This document shows positions 11,742 to 22,201 of a DNA stretch of 64,000 nucleotides, piece by piece; the first letter of the stretch is position 1, and every line of letters begins with the position of its first letter. The notes under the pieces were generated by a model. It had not been told where the DNA came from and did no database searches. It was given only the letters and a program-made list of their open reading frames with translations. Made by a program: the position numbers and the translations under genes. Origin of the DNA: Cunninghamia lanceolata (Eukaryota > Streptophyta > Pinopsida > Cupressales > Cupressaceae); NCBI GenBank assembly GCA_027924645.1, contig BSBN01000039.1, positions 20,496,001 through 20,560,000 of the forward strand, read 5' to 3'.

Positions 11742-13560
11742 AACATGATCAAGTGGATATGCCACATGACATCATTTAATTGGTCCTTGGGAAACTATGC
11801 ATCTCAAGTCATAAGGGTCGATATGAGGGATATTGGGAAATATCTGGATGCTCAACACTATTAAATATCACCCTATTTGAAAAGGCGAGGATGACATCAA
11901 CATTTTTATAAGTCTTTCAAATTGTTTGAAGAAATGACATCATCGTCATTTTAGTTAAGATCAGGGATGTTTCTGAATATGACCCTCTTGGGTTTGGGTC
12001 ATGATGACATCACCATCAGATTATGTTATCTTTGTATCTTGTTAAGGTGACGTCATCATCATATTGAGAAATATGACAGATGTTTGGAAATGTGATCCTA
12101 CGAGTGTTGGGCATACTAATGACATCATCATCATGTTAAGTTCTTTTATATATCAAAACCAGATGATGTCATGTTCATATTTATGAAGGGGTGATATAAA
12201 GAAATATGATAGATGTTTAGAAATGTGACCCTATGAAAATATGCATGCGCATCTGATAGGTATATATTCTATTACACTTAACTTTGACATTTGCATATCG
12301 AAGCATTATGTGGATATCAGGTGATCCTCATATGTCAGGGTCATCTAGCGAATGCGATTGATGTTAACGAATATGATCCTATGGGGAATATCTAGTTTGA
12401 CCAAGTATAACTCCTTAACCTTAAGGAATTTTAGGGTGATGCAAAAGGCAAAACTGCTTAGAATTTTGTGCTCTTCCAAATTATGAGTTTTATTTAGGCA
12501 GATTTTGACTTTGACATTTGACCTTCTCTTGTGAGTCACATGCATGTGCATGAGTGATATACTTAATTGACTTTTGCCAAATTGCCCAAAGCAAGAAAAC
12601 AAAGAACAAGCAGAAGCAAAAAGTGGGTCCCTATTTTGCTAAGGCAAAATGGGGCATGTTGTACACCAAACAACAACTTGCCACCAAAGAAAACAACCAA
12701 ATTCAAATTATTCAAGTGATGAGGACACATTGAAATATAGTATTCTAACTCTCCCTAAGCATGAACATCATGATCTTTCTGAATGATGTCAAGTTTATAA
12801 GCATATCAATGTTGATAAGGGATCAAGTGTGTGCATGTGGTTAATAATCCTCATCTTGAAAGTAATTTGAAGACATTAGTAACTAGTGTTAAGCTACATA
12901 GTTTGGGTTCATCCCTAATAGCCAACCGAGATAGAGCCTTGTTTCTAGTAGGCATCCATAGCCCTGACAAGGTTATCTTTGCAATCCCCCTAAGTAGAGC
13001 CCCACTGCCAACAGGCACCCATAGCCCCAGTAGAGTTACTTAGATGGCCTAAATTTCATCCTTTTAGATTTTCAATATATTTCATTTTTTGTATGTATAT
13101 TCTTAAGATATCATCATGTAAGCTTGTCATGCAAGGTGTGATCACTTGCTGCTTTAGGTTGGGAATTGCAATGGTAGCAAGGGTGGCCCTTTAGATTTTT
13201 CACTTAACACCTATACTAAGGTATTCAACAAACCCAAGGCTATTAGGTGAGTCATTGTGAAAATCTCCTTGATCAAGAAAAGGGATATCACTGATGAACA
13301 AGACATCACAAACATTATCAAAGCTACCTCTTAGTGTGAGTCACAACCTATGTAAGAATTTGTATTCATCACTTGAATTCTAACAATTTTGGTGATTTCT
13401 TGGGGTGATAAGGTGCATCATCTTGCATAACGAAAACAAAAACTCAACAACAATAAGAAAACAAAAAAACACACAAAGCAAAGCTATACATGCAACTATA
13501 CAATATGTACATTATGGTACAACATCCAGACATGACTCTATCTAAGCTTGAAAGTAATGC
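11742..13560. repeat. Non-coding flank with dispersed GACATCATC words
   Basis: No gene is visible. From about 11,880 to 12,200 the word gacatcatc or a close variant recurs at roughly 50-120 bp intervals, each near a tatga(c/t) stretch, as in a decayed tandem repeat. One copy contains the perfect palindrome TGACGTCA (12048-12055). Near 12,900-13,035 two diverged copies of a phrase resembling ggcacccatagcccc lie about 70 bp apart. This stretch may hold the 3' untranslated region and LTR of element G, but I could not identify LTR ends. Confidence 0.4.
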
Positions 13561-13649
13561 TTGAGGATCTATCCATTAACTGGTAATGGAACATCCTCAC
13601 ATGTTAGGGTCTTGAGTCTATAAGTACTATCTCCTAGGATCTCTGAAAT

Positions 13650-15083
13650 CTAAAAAGAACTGGTCCAAAGTTTATCAAAATTTCCATGATCACCTTTCTT
13701 CTCATGTGCTTTGTCCCATGCTAGGACCAAATCTGAAATCCTAAAGGCTTTTATTCTGGCTCTCTTATCAAACCAACATTTGATAGTAGCCTGATGTTTA
13801 GCAAACTGGTCAATTGCTCTATCTCTATTTTCTTCTAGGTGCATAAGCTGAAGTAACCTAACTTCTTATTTACTGTCTATACCCAGATATTCTTGTGCAA
13901 ACTGTAATGTGGGGGTTTTTAGATTCATAGGGAGGATAGGATCCACCCCATAAACTAGTTGGTAAGGAGAGTTTCCTAATGCAACCTTCACTCTAGTTCG
14001 GTCTACCCATAAGGCATACTTAAGTAGGGTATTCCACTCCCTAGGATTCTTTTCTATCAATTTCTTTATGACATTCAATAAGTTTTTGTTTGTTGACTCT
14101 ACTAAGCCATTTCCTTGGGGGTAATAATTTGAAGAAAATTTCAAAATGATTCCATAATCAAAAGCCCAACTTGATAATCTTAATGCTGCAAAAGCTGGTC
14201 CATTATCACATACTAAGGCATATGGAACTCCACACCTGGTTATTATGTTGTTTTCTAGGAACTTGATTACATCTTCTGCAGTGCATGTCTTGTTGCTAAC
14301 TGATTCAGTCCACCTAGTGCAATAACCAGTGATTGTCAAAACATACCTATGGCCTGAAGACGATGAAAGGTTGATAGGACCTGTGAAATCCATGCCCCAT
14401 TGAGCAAATGGACGCATCTCCATCACTGGCTGCAAGGGTTGAGCAACATATTTCTCTCTGTTGGTAGCGACCTGACAAGTATGGCAACATTTGATATGCT
14501 CAGTAGTGTCTTTGAAAATGGTTGGCCAATAATATTTTATTGTTCCAAATTTGTCATGTAACTTAGCTAATACTTTGTCAGCTTCTAGTCTATCCAAACA
14601 TCTGAGGTATATCCCCTCATAGTTTCTCTTGAAGAGAACTCCTCCTTTGATCATGTACTTCTGTGATCTTATCTTTAAATCTCTCCTTTGAGAAGCTTGC
14701 ATCTTCAAAAGGCATCTCCTCGTGATCAGGATATGTCTAATAACTGAATACCATTCTTTATTCTCTTTTGTGTTCACTACATATTGTTGACTCAAAATGT
14801 TAGGGTCAGTTTCAGAAATAATTTGGCTTAAGGATTTTCCTCTTACCAATTTCATGTGTGTTATATCCATGTCATATTCTTGAAGAACCATTATCCACTT
14901 GTCTCTTTTCTCTCCTGGCTCACTCTGCATCAGGAACATTTTTACTATTGCGTCTGGTACTACAACAATTATCTTACTTCTTAGGATGTAATGTCTAAAT
15001 TTTTTCACTACTCCAACTAAAGTAAGAGCTGGTCTTTCAACATCCATATATCTGAGTTCAACATCTTTGAATGGGCAACTCAT
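13650..15083 (-). pseudogene. Element G integrase with remnant RNase H
   Basis: The 405-residue ORF at 13,866-15,083 starts inside the connection (gypsy-type) RNase H and continues into integrase. A Cys pair CHTC marks the end of the zinc domain. The catalytic triad is visible as the Asp of WGMDFTGP, the Asp of VCDNGPAF and the Glu of GNGLVESTNK. The Asn-Gly before that Glu is usual for plant Ty3/gypsy integrases. The zinc domain looks shortened: only one His (LHDKFG) precedes YYWPTIFKD, where the family has an HHCC set. A further ORF (13,650-13,844; residues KAFRISDLVLAWD) is the C-terminal domain, separated by a stop. A one-base indel near 15,190 separates this frame from RT. Confidence 0.85.
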
Positions 15084-15111
15084 GAAAGCTATGGGTTTTT
15101 CTTCTTTGGCT

Positions 15112-16521
15112 TCATTCCTTTGTGTTATGACTGCTGCACATGTGTGTTCTGAAGCAAATGAGTAAATGTAAAATTCTCTTGTGTAATATGGGGCTGATTA
15201 GGATAGGTGCATCTAATATGGCTTTTTTAATGTCTTCAAAGGCAACTTTTGGTTTAGGTGTCCATTTGATCTTGGCATCTTTCTTAAGCATTGCATTTAG
15301 TGGTCTGATGATCTCTACAAATCTGGTGATGAACTTCCTAACAAAGTTTATCTTACCAAAATAAGATTTAAGCTCTTTCTTACTTCTAGGAAGTTTTAGC
15401 TTCATGATTGATTCTACTCTAGCAGGGTCAATGGTAATCCCATTTTTTGATATCAGGTGACCAAGCAACTTACCTGTGGTTACTCTAAATATGCACTTGT
15501 TTGGATTGAGTGGCATACCATAATACTCACATTTCTTGAGCGCCTTCCTTAGGTCTTCTATATGGTCGCCCCTCTTCTTTGAAAAGATGGTCAAGTCATC
15601 CATGTATATGATTATGCATTTGCTAACCAGGACTCTAAATGCTATGTCCATTGCACACTGGAATGTTACTCCAGCATTGATCAGGTCAACAGGCATGCGT
15701 CTATAAGCAAATATTCCCCACTTTGTGGTGAATGTTATTTTTAATCTATCTATTTTGTCCACCATCACCTGGTTATATCCTAAGGAACCATCCAGGAAGG
15801 ACATCATCTGAGCTCCATTTACTATCTACAAGACTTCATCCAGTGAAGGTAAAGGATAATTATCCTTCTCAAAAGCTCTGTTTAGATTTATAAAGTCTAC
15901 ACATAGGTGGATATCTCCATTTTTCTTTCTCACTGGGACCAAATTGGCTACCCATGTTGAGTGTCTCACAGGAAATATAATCCTGGTGTTCAACAATTTC
16001 TTGACTTCTTTAAAGATGATAGGCTCCAATAGGGCATTAACAGGCCTTTGCATTTGTCTGAAAGGCTTAGCATCTGGCTTCAATGGGATGGTGTGAGTGA
16101 TGATTGATGTATCATATGTCTTTAATTCATCATAGGTCCAAGCAATAACATGGATGTAATCCTTCAAAGATTGAGTTATTCCTACATTTTCTTCTTCAGT
16201 ACAAACTTTACCAATTAGGGCATTCCTTATATCCTCCTTTTGTCTTATGTTGACTGGTAAGTACTCTCCTCCATCAGTCTTGGGAAGATCCTTCTGCTTT
16301 AGCATGTTATGTAGATCAAATGCCTTTTCTAGTTCTATCATACCTTTGGGAATCTTATTGCTTGGCAAATCCATGATCTCTTCTTCTTCCTAGATATGAT
16401 CTTCTAAATTTCTCTCATCTAGGATTTGTGCATCAAATATATCTCTGTTTACTATGAAATCCAAAATATGTTGATCATCATCAAACACTTGAAGATTAGT
16501 GATATTGTCTGGTATGGAAGG
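15112..16521 (-). pseudogene. Element G reverse transcriptase
   Basis: Two in-frame ORFs (15,826-16,374 and 15,112-15,807), separated by one stop, make up the RT. Readable blocks are IPLKPDAKPFRQMQRPVN, then NGDIHLCVDFINLNRAF and the catalytic IIYMDDLTIFSK near 15,585-15,615, where the two Asp of YMDD are intact. Downstream, PNKCIFRVTTGKLLGHLIS and IDPARVESIMKL are the usual thumb/connection motifs. The N-terminal extension towards 16,521 continues, across element F, into the extra RNase H. Frame loss occurs just past the thumb. Confidence 0.88.
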
Positions 16522-18266
16522 TGATACAATCTGAGAGAAGGAAACAAGGGAAGTCAAAGATCACTTCATGGGATAAGATGGTAGCAAGGATCAAAGGGAA
16601 ATTCTTGCCAAGGGATTATGAAATCCAAATGTTTAAGAAGCTACAATGTTTAAAGCAGAAAGACAGGGATGTGAAAGCATATACTGAGGAATTTTATCTG
16701 TTAAGTATGAGATCTGGTCATCATGAGAATGAGGTAGAAAAGGTGGCTAGGTACTTGGCTGGTTTGAGATTTAACATACAGGATGAGTTAGTTTTAGCTA
16801 ACCCTAAGAATGTGGAGGATTGTTATCAAATGGCAATCAGGATTGAAGAAAAGATGAATAGAGGACATGATAAGTCCATGAGAGGAAGAGGAAACCATAG
16901 GGGAAGAGGAACAGCCCCTGCACAAAAGCAAACCAATGAGGGTCAAGAAGACACTGGTAAAGGACAGGGACAGTCTGATTTCAGAGGTGGATGGAAAGGT
17001 AATAGAGGAAGATTTGGAGGTGGTAGAGGTTCTACTACATTTTCAGGGAAATGTTACACCTGTGGTGAGTTTGGTCATCCATCTTTCAAATGTATAGAAA
17101 ACAAAGGTTCATCATCCAGAAATGATAGAACTAATGACAAGAGAGTACAACTTGTGCAAGAAGAGAAAGAAGAGAAAAGTGTGCAGAGTCCAAACATTTA
17201 TCAAAAGGATCAGGATGCTGATAATGTTGGATATCCAGAGAGTGGAGAATCATTGATGTTAAGGAGAATTAGTTTGCAGGCATCAAAGGATATGATGCAA
17301 AGAAGAGCTCTTTTCAAAACCGCATGTAAGAGCAAAGGTAAGGTATGTAAGGTTGTCATTGATACTGGTTCAACAGACAACATGGTATCTCAGGAGATGG
17401 TGAATAAACTGCATTTGGAAAGGATTCCACATCCACACCCTTACAAGGCATCTTGGGTGAGTGATAGACATTCACTTTTTGTCTCTGAACAGGCATATGT
17501 TGATTTTCAGATTGGAGCATATCAGGATAGAATTTTGTGTGATATTTTGCCCATGGAATGTTGTCACCTACTGTTGGGTAGACCATGGCAATTTGATAGA
17601 AGGGTACTGTATGATGGGTATGCTAATACCTACACCATCCAGAAAGATGGAAAGACTATTAAGTTGATGCCATTATAGGAAGCAGCTGCAGCACAGAAGG
17701 CAGCCAAAGTCATTTTAATGGGAAAGAAGGAATTGGTGCAGATGCCTAGAGGAGCAGGCATGCAGGCAGTTGAGAACACTGCAGGCAAAGAAGTTGTTCA
17801 AGACAACAAGATGAAGAAAGTTTCAGTTGTGACTGACAGAGATCAGCAACAAGTGCAGAAACAGGTTTGCACACAGCAACCAGTTCAGAAGAATGACAAG
17901 GATGTTGTCATAGTTGGGACTATTGCTTGTCCTATACAGATTGACAGGAAGATAGAGTTGAACATTTCAGAAGTTCAAAAGGTAGTTCAGAAAGAGGTTC
18001 TGGTCAGGCAACCTGACAAACACAAGGTATGTGAGAGAAAAGCCTACATTGATAGGCATGAGGATTTACTTGCAAGAAAGCAAGTTACAGTTCAGAAGTC
18101 TTGGAGCAGCCAAGAGACAGCAGCAGACAAAGCTGGAACAGGGCAGAACATTGCACAGGCAAAGTGTAGAGGTGGAAGACTTCCATATCCTAACTCATGG
18201 GACATGAGTTATTTTCTTTTGGGGAGTATGGTGCAGAGGCACCTACCTAACAGCTGGCCTCCTTGA
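16522..18266 (+). pseudogene. Element F gag-protease with unusual C-terminal region
   Basis: The frame opens at the left element boundary (no genuine start codon) and runs to 17,678. After a TAG it stays in the same frame from 17,679 to 18,266. Gag capsid text (VKAYTEEFYLLS, RYLAGLRFNIQDEL) aligns with element E and is followed by an Arg/Gly-rich stretch. The CCHC zinc knuckle CYTCGEFGHPSFKC lies near 17,053-17,095 and the protease active site KVVIDTGSTDNMVS near 17,349-17,390. The post-stop 180 residues are rich in Gln, Val and Lys (for example VQKQVCTQQPVQKN) and unlike any pol domain. Where element E continues to RT, this frame runs into the LTR. The product would be a capsid/protease protein without polymerase. 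Confidence 0.8.
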
Positions 18267-18784
18267 GACAGTTAGTTTGTTATAGGTCCGCATGATGACA
18301 TACATGATCAGGATATAGGATAATTATCAGCATGATGACAGGATAGCCTATTTTTAGTATGTTTGACTTTATCATGTAATAAGGTCCATTGGACCGATGC
18401 TATGTATTAGATCAGCATAGGAGTATGTGTAGGCAGTTAGAGATCGGGATAAGGTTATCTGAGCTGTCCTCTCTCCCAGCCGCTTGGAAGCTCCCAGCCG
18501 CTGGGAAGTGAGTTGGTAGTACTCGAAGGACTTTGTTATATATACCTTCGATCTGTTAGGGTTTAGCATATAGATTGAGATTGATGTTGATAGATGTTAT
18601 GTTCAGGAGAGTAGTATTGGTGGTATGATGTACTGGTGATCAGTCCAGATATTGTGAAGCAGAATTGTAAAAGCAGGACATTTGGATTTCAATTGAATAA
18701 GATCTCATCTTTTGCATTATCTGGTTGTATCAGTTGTATCTGTGTTGATTTCCTTTCTGTTTGCAAGTTGATGGGTACTTTCAA

Positions 18785-18931
18785 CCCTTCCACCGGTTGA
18801 TCCTGCAAATCGGTGGAATGGTCCTGTATCATAGCTTAGGTTGCATTTGTGTTTTCTGTTTATGCATTGCATTGATCAGGAGATCAGTTAGGAGCATGCT
18901 GTGAATCAGCCTAGCATCCTCACGTGCTAGG
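18785..18931. promoter_or_regulatory. Two conserved hairpins in the F LTR
   Basis: Hairpin 1: cccttccaccg (18785-18795) pairs with cggtggaatgg (18811-18821), 10 of 11 bases. Hairpin 2: cctagca (18910-18916) pairs with tgctagg (18925-18931). Both recur in the same order in element E's 3' LTR (62274-62310 and 62399-62420). They lie downstream of the TATA-like site and so would be in transcribed R/U5 sequence. RNA secondary structure is a reasonable but unproven role. Confidence 0.6.
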
Positions 18932-19306
18932 TTTAGAAAGTTAAGTTGTTAGACTTTGGTTTGAAGGTGATACGGCCCGGTCGTCATATTGTCTTTGTGT
19001 AATCAAGCGGTTCTAAGTGTTTACATGCAGTGGACGGATACACAGGAGTCTGCATGTGCGTTTCCAGCCGGAGCAAGCCGCATCGTCATCTGCGAATGCA
19101 TCGCCATCAGGATCGGGTCGTGAAACTGTTGAAGTTTGCATGTTGCAAGTGCATCATGATGTTTTGAGTTGGATATATACTTAGTGTATATATCGCAGTC
19201 AGGATCATCTCTCGGGGAAGCTCATCATCCGCATATCGCTAGCTGATGCGGGTGTGAAAGTTTAGTTTTTTTGGCTAAGTATTGAAGAGTTCATCAGGAT
19301 ATTGTG

Positions 19307-19350
19307 TGACGTCATCGTCATCAGGATATGACGTCATCGTCATCAGGATA
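19307..19350 (+). promoter_or_regulatory. Tandem 22-bp repeat carrying TGACGTCA twice
   Basis: Two adjacent identical units start at 19307 and 19329. Each opens with the perfect palindrome TGACGTCA and ends in tcatcaggata. TGACGTCA is the core bound by plant TGA-class bZIP factors. Its placement late in the LTR, after the TATA-like site, is unusual for an enhancer, so a regulatory role is a guess. Confidence 0.5.
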
Positions 19351-19865
19351 TTGAGATATCCCCCCTACGCGAGTTTATCCTGCTGTTGTTGAGTGCTTGG
19401 GTATCGGCAGAAGGTTGTATTAGCATCATCAGGAGGTTTCGAAGAACCGGATAAGTTAGATCATGATGCTGTTGCTTGTATCGTCGGGCAGTAGAGTATC
19501 GAAGGCAAGGTGTTAAGTTGTCGTCATCAGGATATTTGGAGCAATCGGATATTTGGATATCCTGCTGACGAAGGTGATATTGAATATCATGATGATGCCG
19601 CTAGTGTTTGGCACCTGATGAACAGTGCAACCGGAGGATGTTTGCACCCGTTGAATGTCATGATGATGATGATAGGCGACAGGCGGAGGAGGTGAACAGT
19701 AGTCGGCAGGAGGATAGTTGCGATCATCCGAAATATGATGATGCTGTTGGTGTTTTTAGGAAACATGATGATGATGCTGAGCCGATAAGGATTTTTATCA
19801 TGCTGTTTGTATTGTTGGCAGCTCCTTCCTGTTAGTTAGCTTCTGTTGCGTTCCACTCTGCATCA

Positions 19866-20413
19866 GAAGGCACTGATATCAATTCAACTAAAAATCTCTT
19901 TAATCTAGAAATGGTCAAAGGCTCCAAGGTGCTAGCAACTTGTGCCAAAGCATCTACTCTATGGGTTTGTTCTCTAGGGACATGAGTGATATTGAATGCA
20001 TCAAATTATTTGATCAATTCCCAAACTCTATGTCTGTGATTAGACAACTTCTTTTAATTGCAAGCATAGATACCCCTCACTTGTCTTACTACTAATTCTG
20101 AATCTCCATAGACATGTAGAATCTTCACTCTTTTCTTGAGGGAAAACAGCAACCCATGGATCAAAGCTTCATATTCAGTCACATTATTGGTACATGAGAA
20201 TTGCAATCTGTATGTTGCTAAATGCGACTTTCCTATTGGGTCAATAAGATCAATCCCTACCCTAGCTCCTTGTTTTGACTTAGATCCATCAAAGCTAAGA
20301 ATCCATGGTTTATCTTCTGTTAATGGCTTATTAGGGCCTTCTCTTTTCTTTTTAACTCTGGTAGCTACACCACCTAATATCCATTTTAACTTTTGTGACT
20401 TATTCTTTATCAT
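19866..20413 (-). pseudogene. Element G extra RNase H upstream of RT
   Basis: The best-preserved ORF (20,054-20,413) reads as an RNase H of the archaeal-like or plant-type class. It has the Asp of ILSFDGSKSKQGA, the Glu of NVTEYEALIHGL and the Asp of VYGDSELVVRQV; the final Asp lies past two in-frame stops, in RVDALAQVA near 19,955. It lies before RT in translation order, not after the connection RNase H. The frame then runs through the F insertion point into the RT extension. The conserved four acidic positions suggest it once supplied the RNase H activity, since the downstream connection RNase H has lost key residues. Confidence 0.82.
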
Positions 20414-21487
20414 TTTTAGTGGCTGATGTGAACCTAATTCTGCTCTTCTTTTAACATCTGTGGTATCATCACTATCAGTGTCTGACTATACTTCAATCTC
20501 TTTCTTCTTATTTCTTGGTGTATCCTTGCTACTAGATAACTAATTCTTTGAATAGAGCTACTCTTGCTTATTCAGTATATGCAAGCATAATGCACATGTG
20601 GTCTCTGAATGTGATGCTTCATGTAATCTGCATTATCCCTCAATTAATGCATGATGTAGAGGGATCTCCTGTAATTTGAGCCTTTTAACTTTCTTAGATA
20701 GAAATTCTTCACAATTTGTCAAGTTACTTTCCTTGTCTTCATCTGACACTTCATAATCTAATTCAATCAGACAGTCAGTTCCAAGGGTGATGTTATTTTC
20801 ATCCTTGGAAGTATCTTCATCATACATCAGGATCTCTTTTGGATTGTATGTGTAACTTTCATCCTGATGTATCTTTTCTTCTATATCTGCATATGACAAA
20901 CAAGATTCAGAATCATCATAACTAAATGTATCGCTTACCTAAATTGAAGATGATTCCCTTGCACTGTAAGCTTGTTCCAACTCCACCATATCTAGGCAAG
21001 CCTGACAAGTTTTCTCTGAATGTGCTTCGTCATGTAACCTGTACCAGCCTTCAATCAAGATATCCTGATTAGATATGTTTAATGCTTGGCAATATTGTAT
21101 TTCTCTAAACAAGTACAATTCAAAGTCTTTGAAATGATCTACTCCATCATCAACTCCTGAACTATAATCAGATTCAATGATCACTCTGTTATCCTGATGA
21201 GCATCTTTATGAATGTGTGTGTGATACACAAGAACTTCTTCTATCTTGACTAGTTGAGGTCTGATGGTATACACCCCTGGTTCAACATCTACGTATAATA
21301 TCTCATTGGTCTTGTTATACTTGGTGATCATGTGTTTCATCCTAGGTTTAGCTTCTATCTTGATCTGATTAGGAATCCCCTTCCAAGGTAACCACATGTG
21401 ACTAAAATTAGTAGACATATAACCATTAAGTGTATTTGACCAATCCCTACTGAGAAACATTCCATAAGTATTAGGAATATCCACCAC
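20414..21487 (-). pseudogene. Element G linker with duplicated zinc-finger-like motif
   Basis: About 340 residues lie between protease and the extra RNase H, in one frame with a few stops. The beginning (20,939-21,487) is still protease-adjacent text (NTYGMFLSRDW). The remainder is acidic and Tyr/His-rich. Two copies of a motif occur: WYRLHDEAHSEKTCQACL (about 21,000-21,055) and CRLHEASHSETTCALCL (about 20,580-20,630). The pattern is C-x2-H-x3-H-x4-C-x2-C, with the first Cys changed to Tyr in the first copy. It resembles the gag finger WCRIHNINAHAELDC near 37,240. Element C has no such linker. Confidence 0.65.
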
Positions 21488-22201
21488 CTAGATGTCAATG
21501 TAGTATTGAATCCTTGGATCAGATGTTAGTTGCATGTGTATATGTGTTAATTCTCCCACTACACTTACTTTAGTTTTGTCTAGCTGTGTGACCTTCTTAA
21601 GAGATTTGGCTGGATGTAACCCTAAGGCTTTGCAAATAGATAGGGGCATCACATTGGTTGAGGCACCTGAGTCTACTAGGAAGTTGTGTAAGTTCTTACC
21701 AATCATCTTCAATGTGAGTAAGAATGGGGGTGACCCAGTCTTATCTCTATAGAGAGTCATATGTGAAGTCTCAGCAATTTGAACAGTGGCTGGAACTTTG
21801 TGTTTTACATTGTGTCCTTTGACTACATGATCCTTGTACAAACTCTGACTCAAATTATGCACCTGATTATCATCTTTTGGTGTGGATTCATTTAGGGATC
21901 TCATGAAAGCTTTCTTGATATTTGGAGTTTTAAGCAGCTCTGACAATGATAAGCTAATTTTAACTCTTTTCATCTCATCAGCCAAGTATGTGACTAACTT
22001 GTCAGATTTTGGAGACTGATTACTATTTTTTGACACTGTATTTTGAGGTGAGAAATACTAAGTATTGACTTTGGGAGGACCAGGATTATTGCTTGCTTTT
22101 GGATCTGGAGGTGTTTTGAAGTTATTGGGAGGCAAGGATGTGGTCAGAGGACCAGGCGGTCTGTTAGGATTGCTCCTAAGATTATAATTATGCCTACCTT
22201 G
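21488..22201 (-). pseudogene. Element G gag end and aspartic protease
   Basis: Translation from 22,201 leftwards first gives the Asn/Pro-rich end of gag (containing YNLRSNPNRPPG). After a stop, a 182-residue ORF has the protease active site FLVDSGASTNVMPLSICKAL near 21,620-21,680. The DSGA form and following NVMPL are typical of Tat/Athila-type proteases; element C has the equivalent LDSGASTNIMPLAIM. The frame is continuous with gag on the far side of element H. Confidence 0.82.

Larger units (their letters stand above)
16522..19865 (+). mobile_element. Element F: 5'-truncated chromovirus relative with GAAGG target duplication
   Basis: The segment is bounded by gaagg at 16517-16521 and at 19866-19870. 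Cutting it out restores the minus-strand reading frame of element G. It holds part of gag, protease, an extra C-terminal region and one LTR (18229-19865), all in plus orientation. The 5' LTR, primer site and N-terminal gag are gone, and so are RT, RNase H and integrase. The sequence next to the left target duplication is tgatacaatc, already inside gag-like coding sequence. LTR words and protease text match element E, so the two are the same family. Confidence 0.88.
18229..19865 (+). mobile_element. Element F 3' LTR
   Basis: This 1637-bp LTR starts TGGTGCAGAGGCACC right after a polypurine tract ending ttttggggagta and ends ctctgcatca, the same ending as element E's 3' LTR. Shared internal landmarks with E are two copies of ctcccagccgcttggaag-type units (18473-18508), a conserved hairpin at 18785-18821 and a second at 18910-18931. 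A TATA-like tatatatacc lies near 18,539. The last 900 bp are dense in catcatcaggatat words. The upstream ORF overruns the LTR start by 38 bp. Confidence 0.88.
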
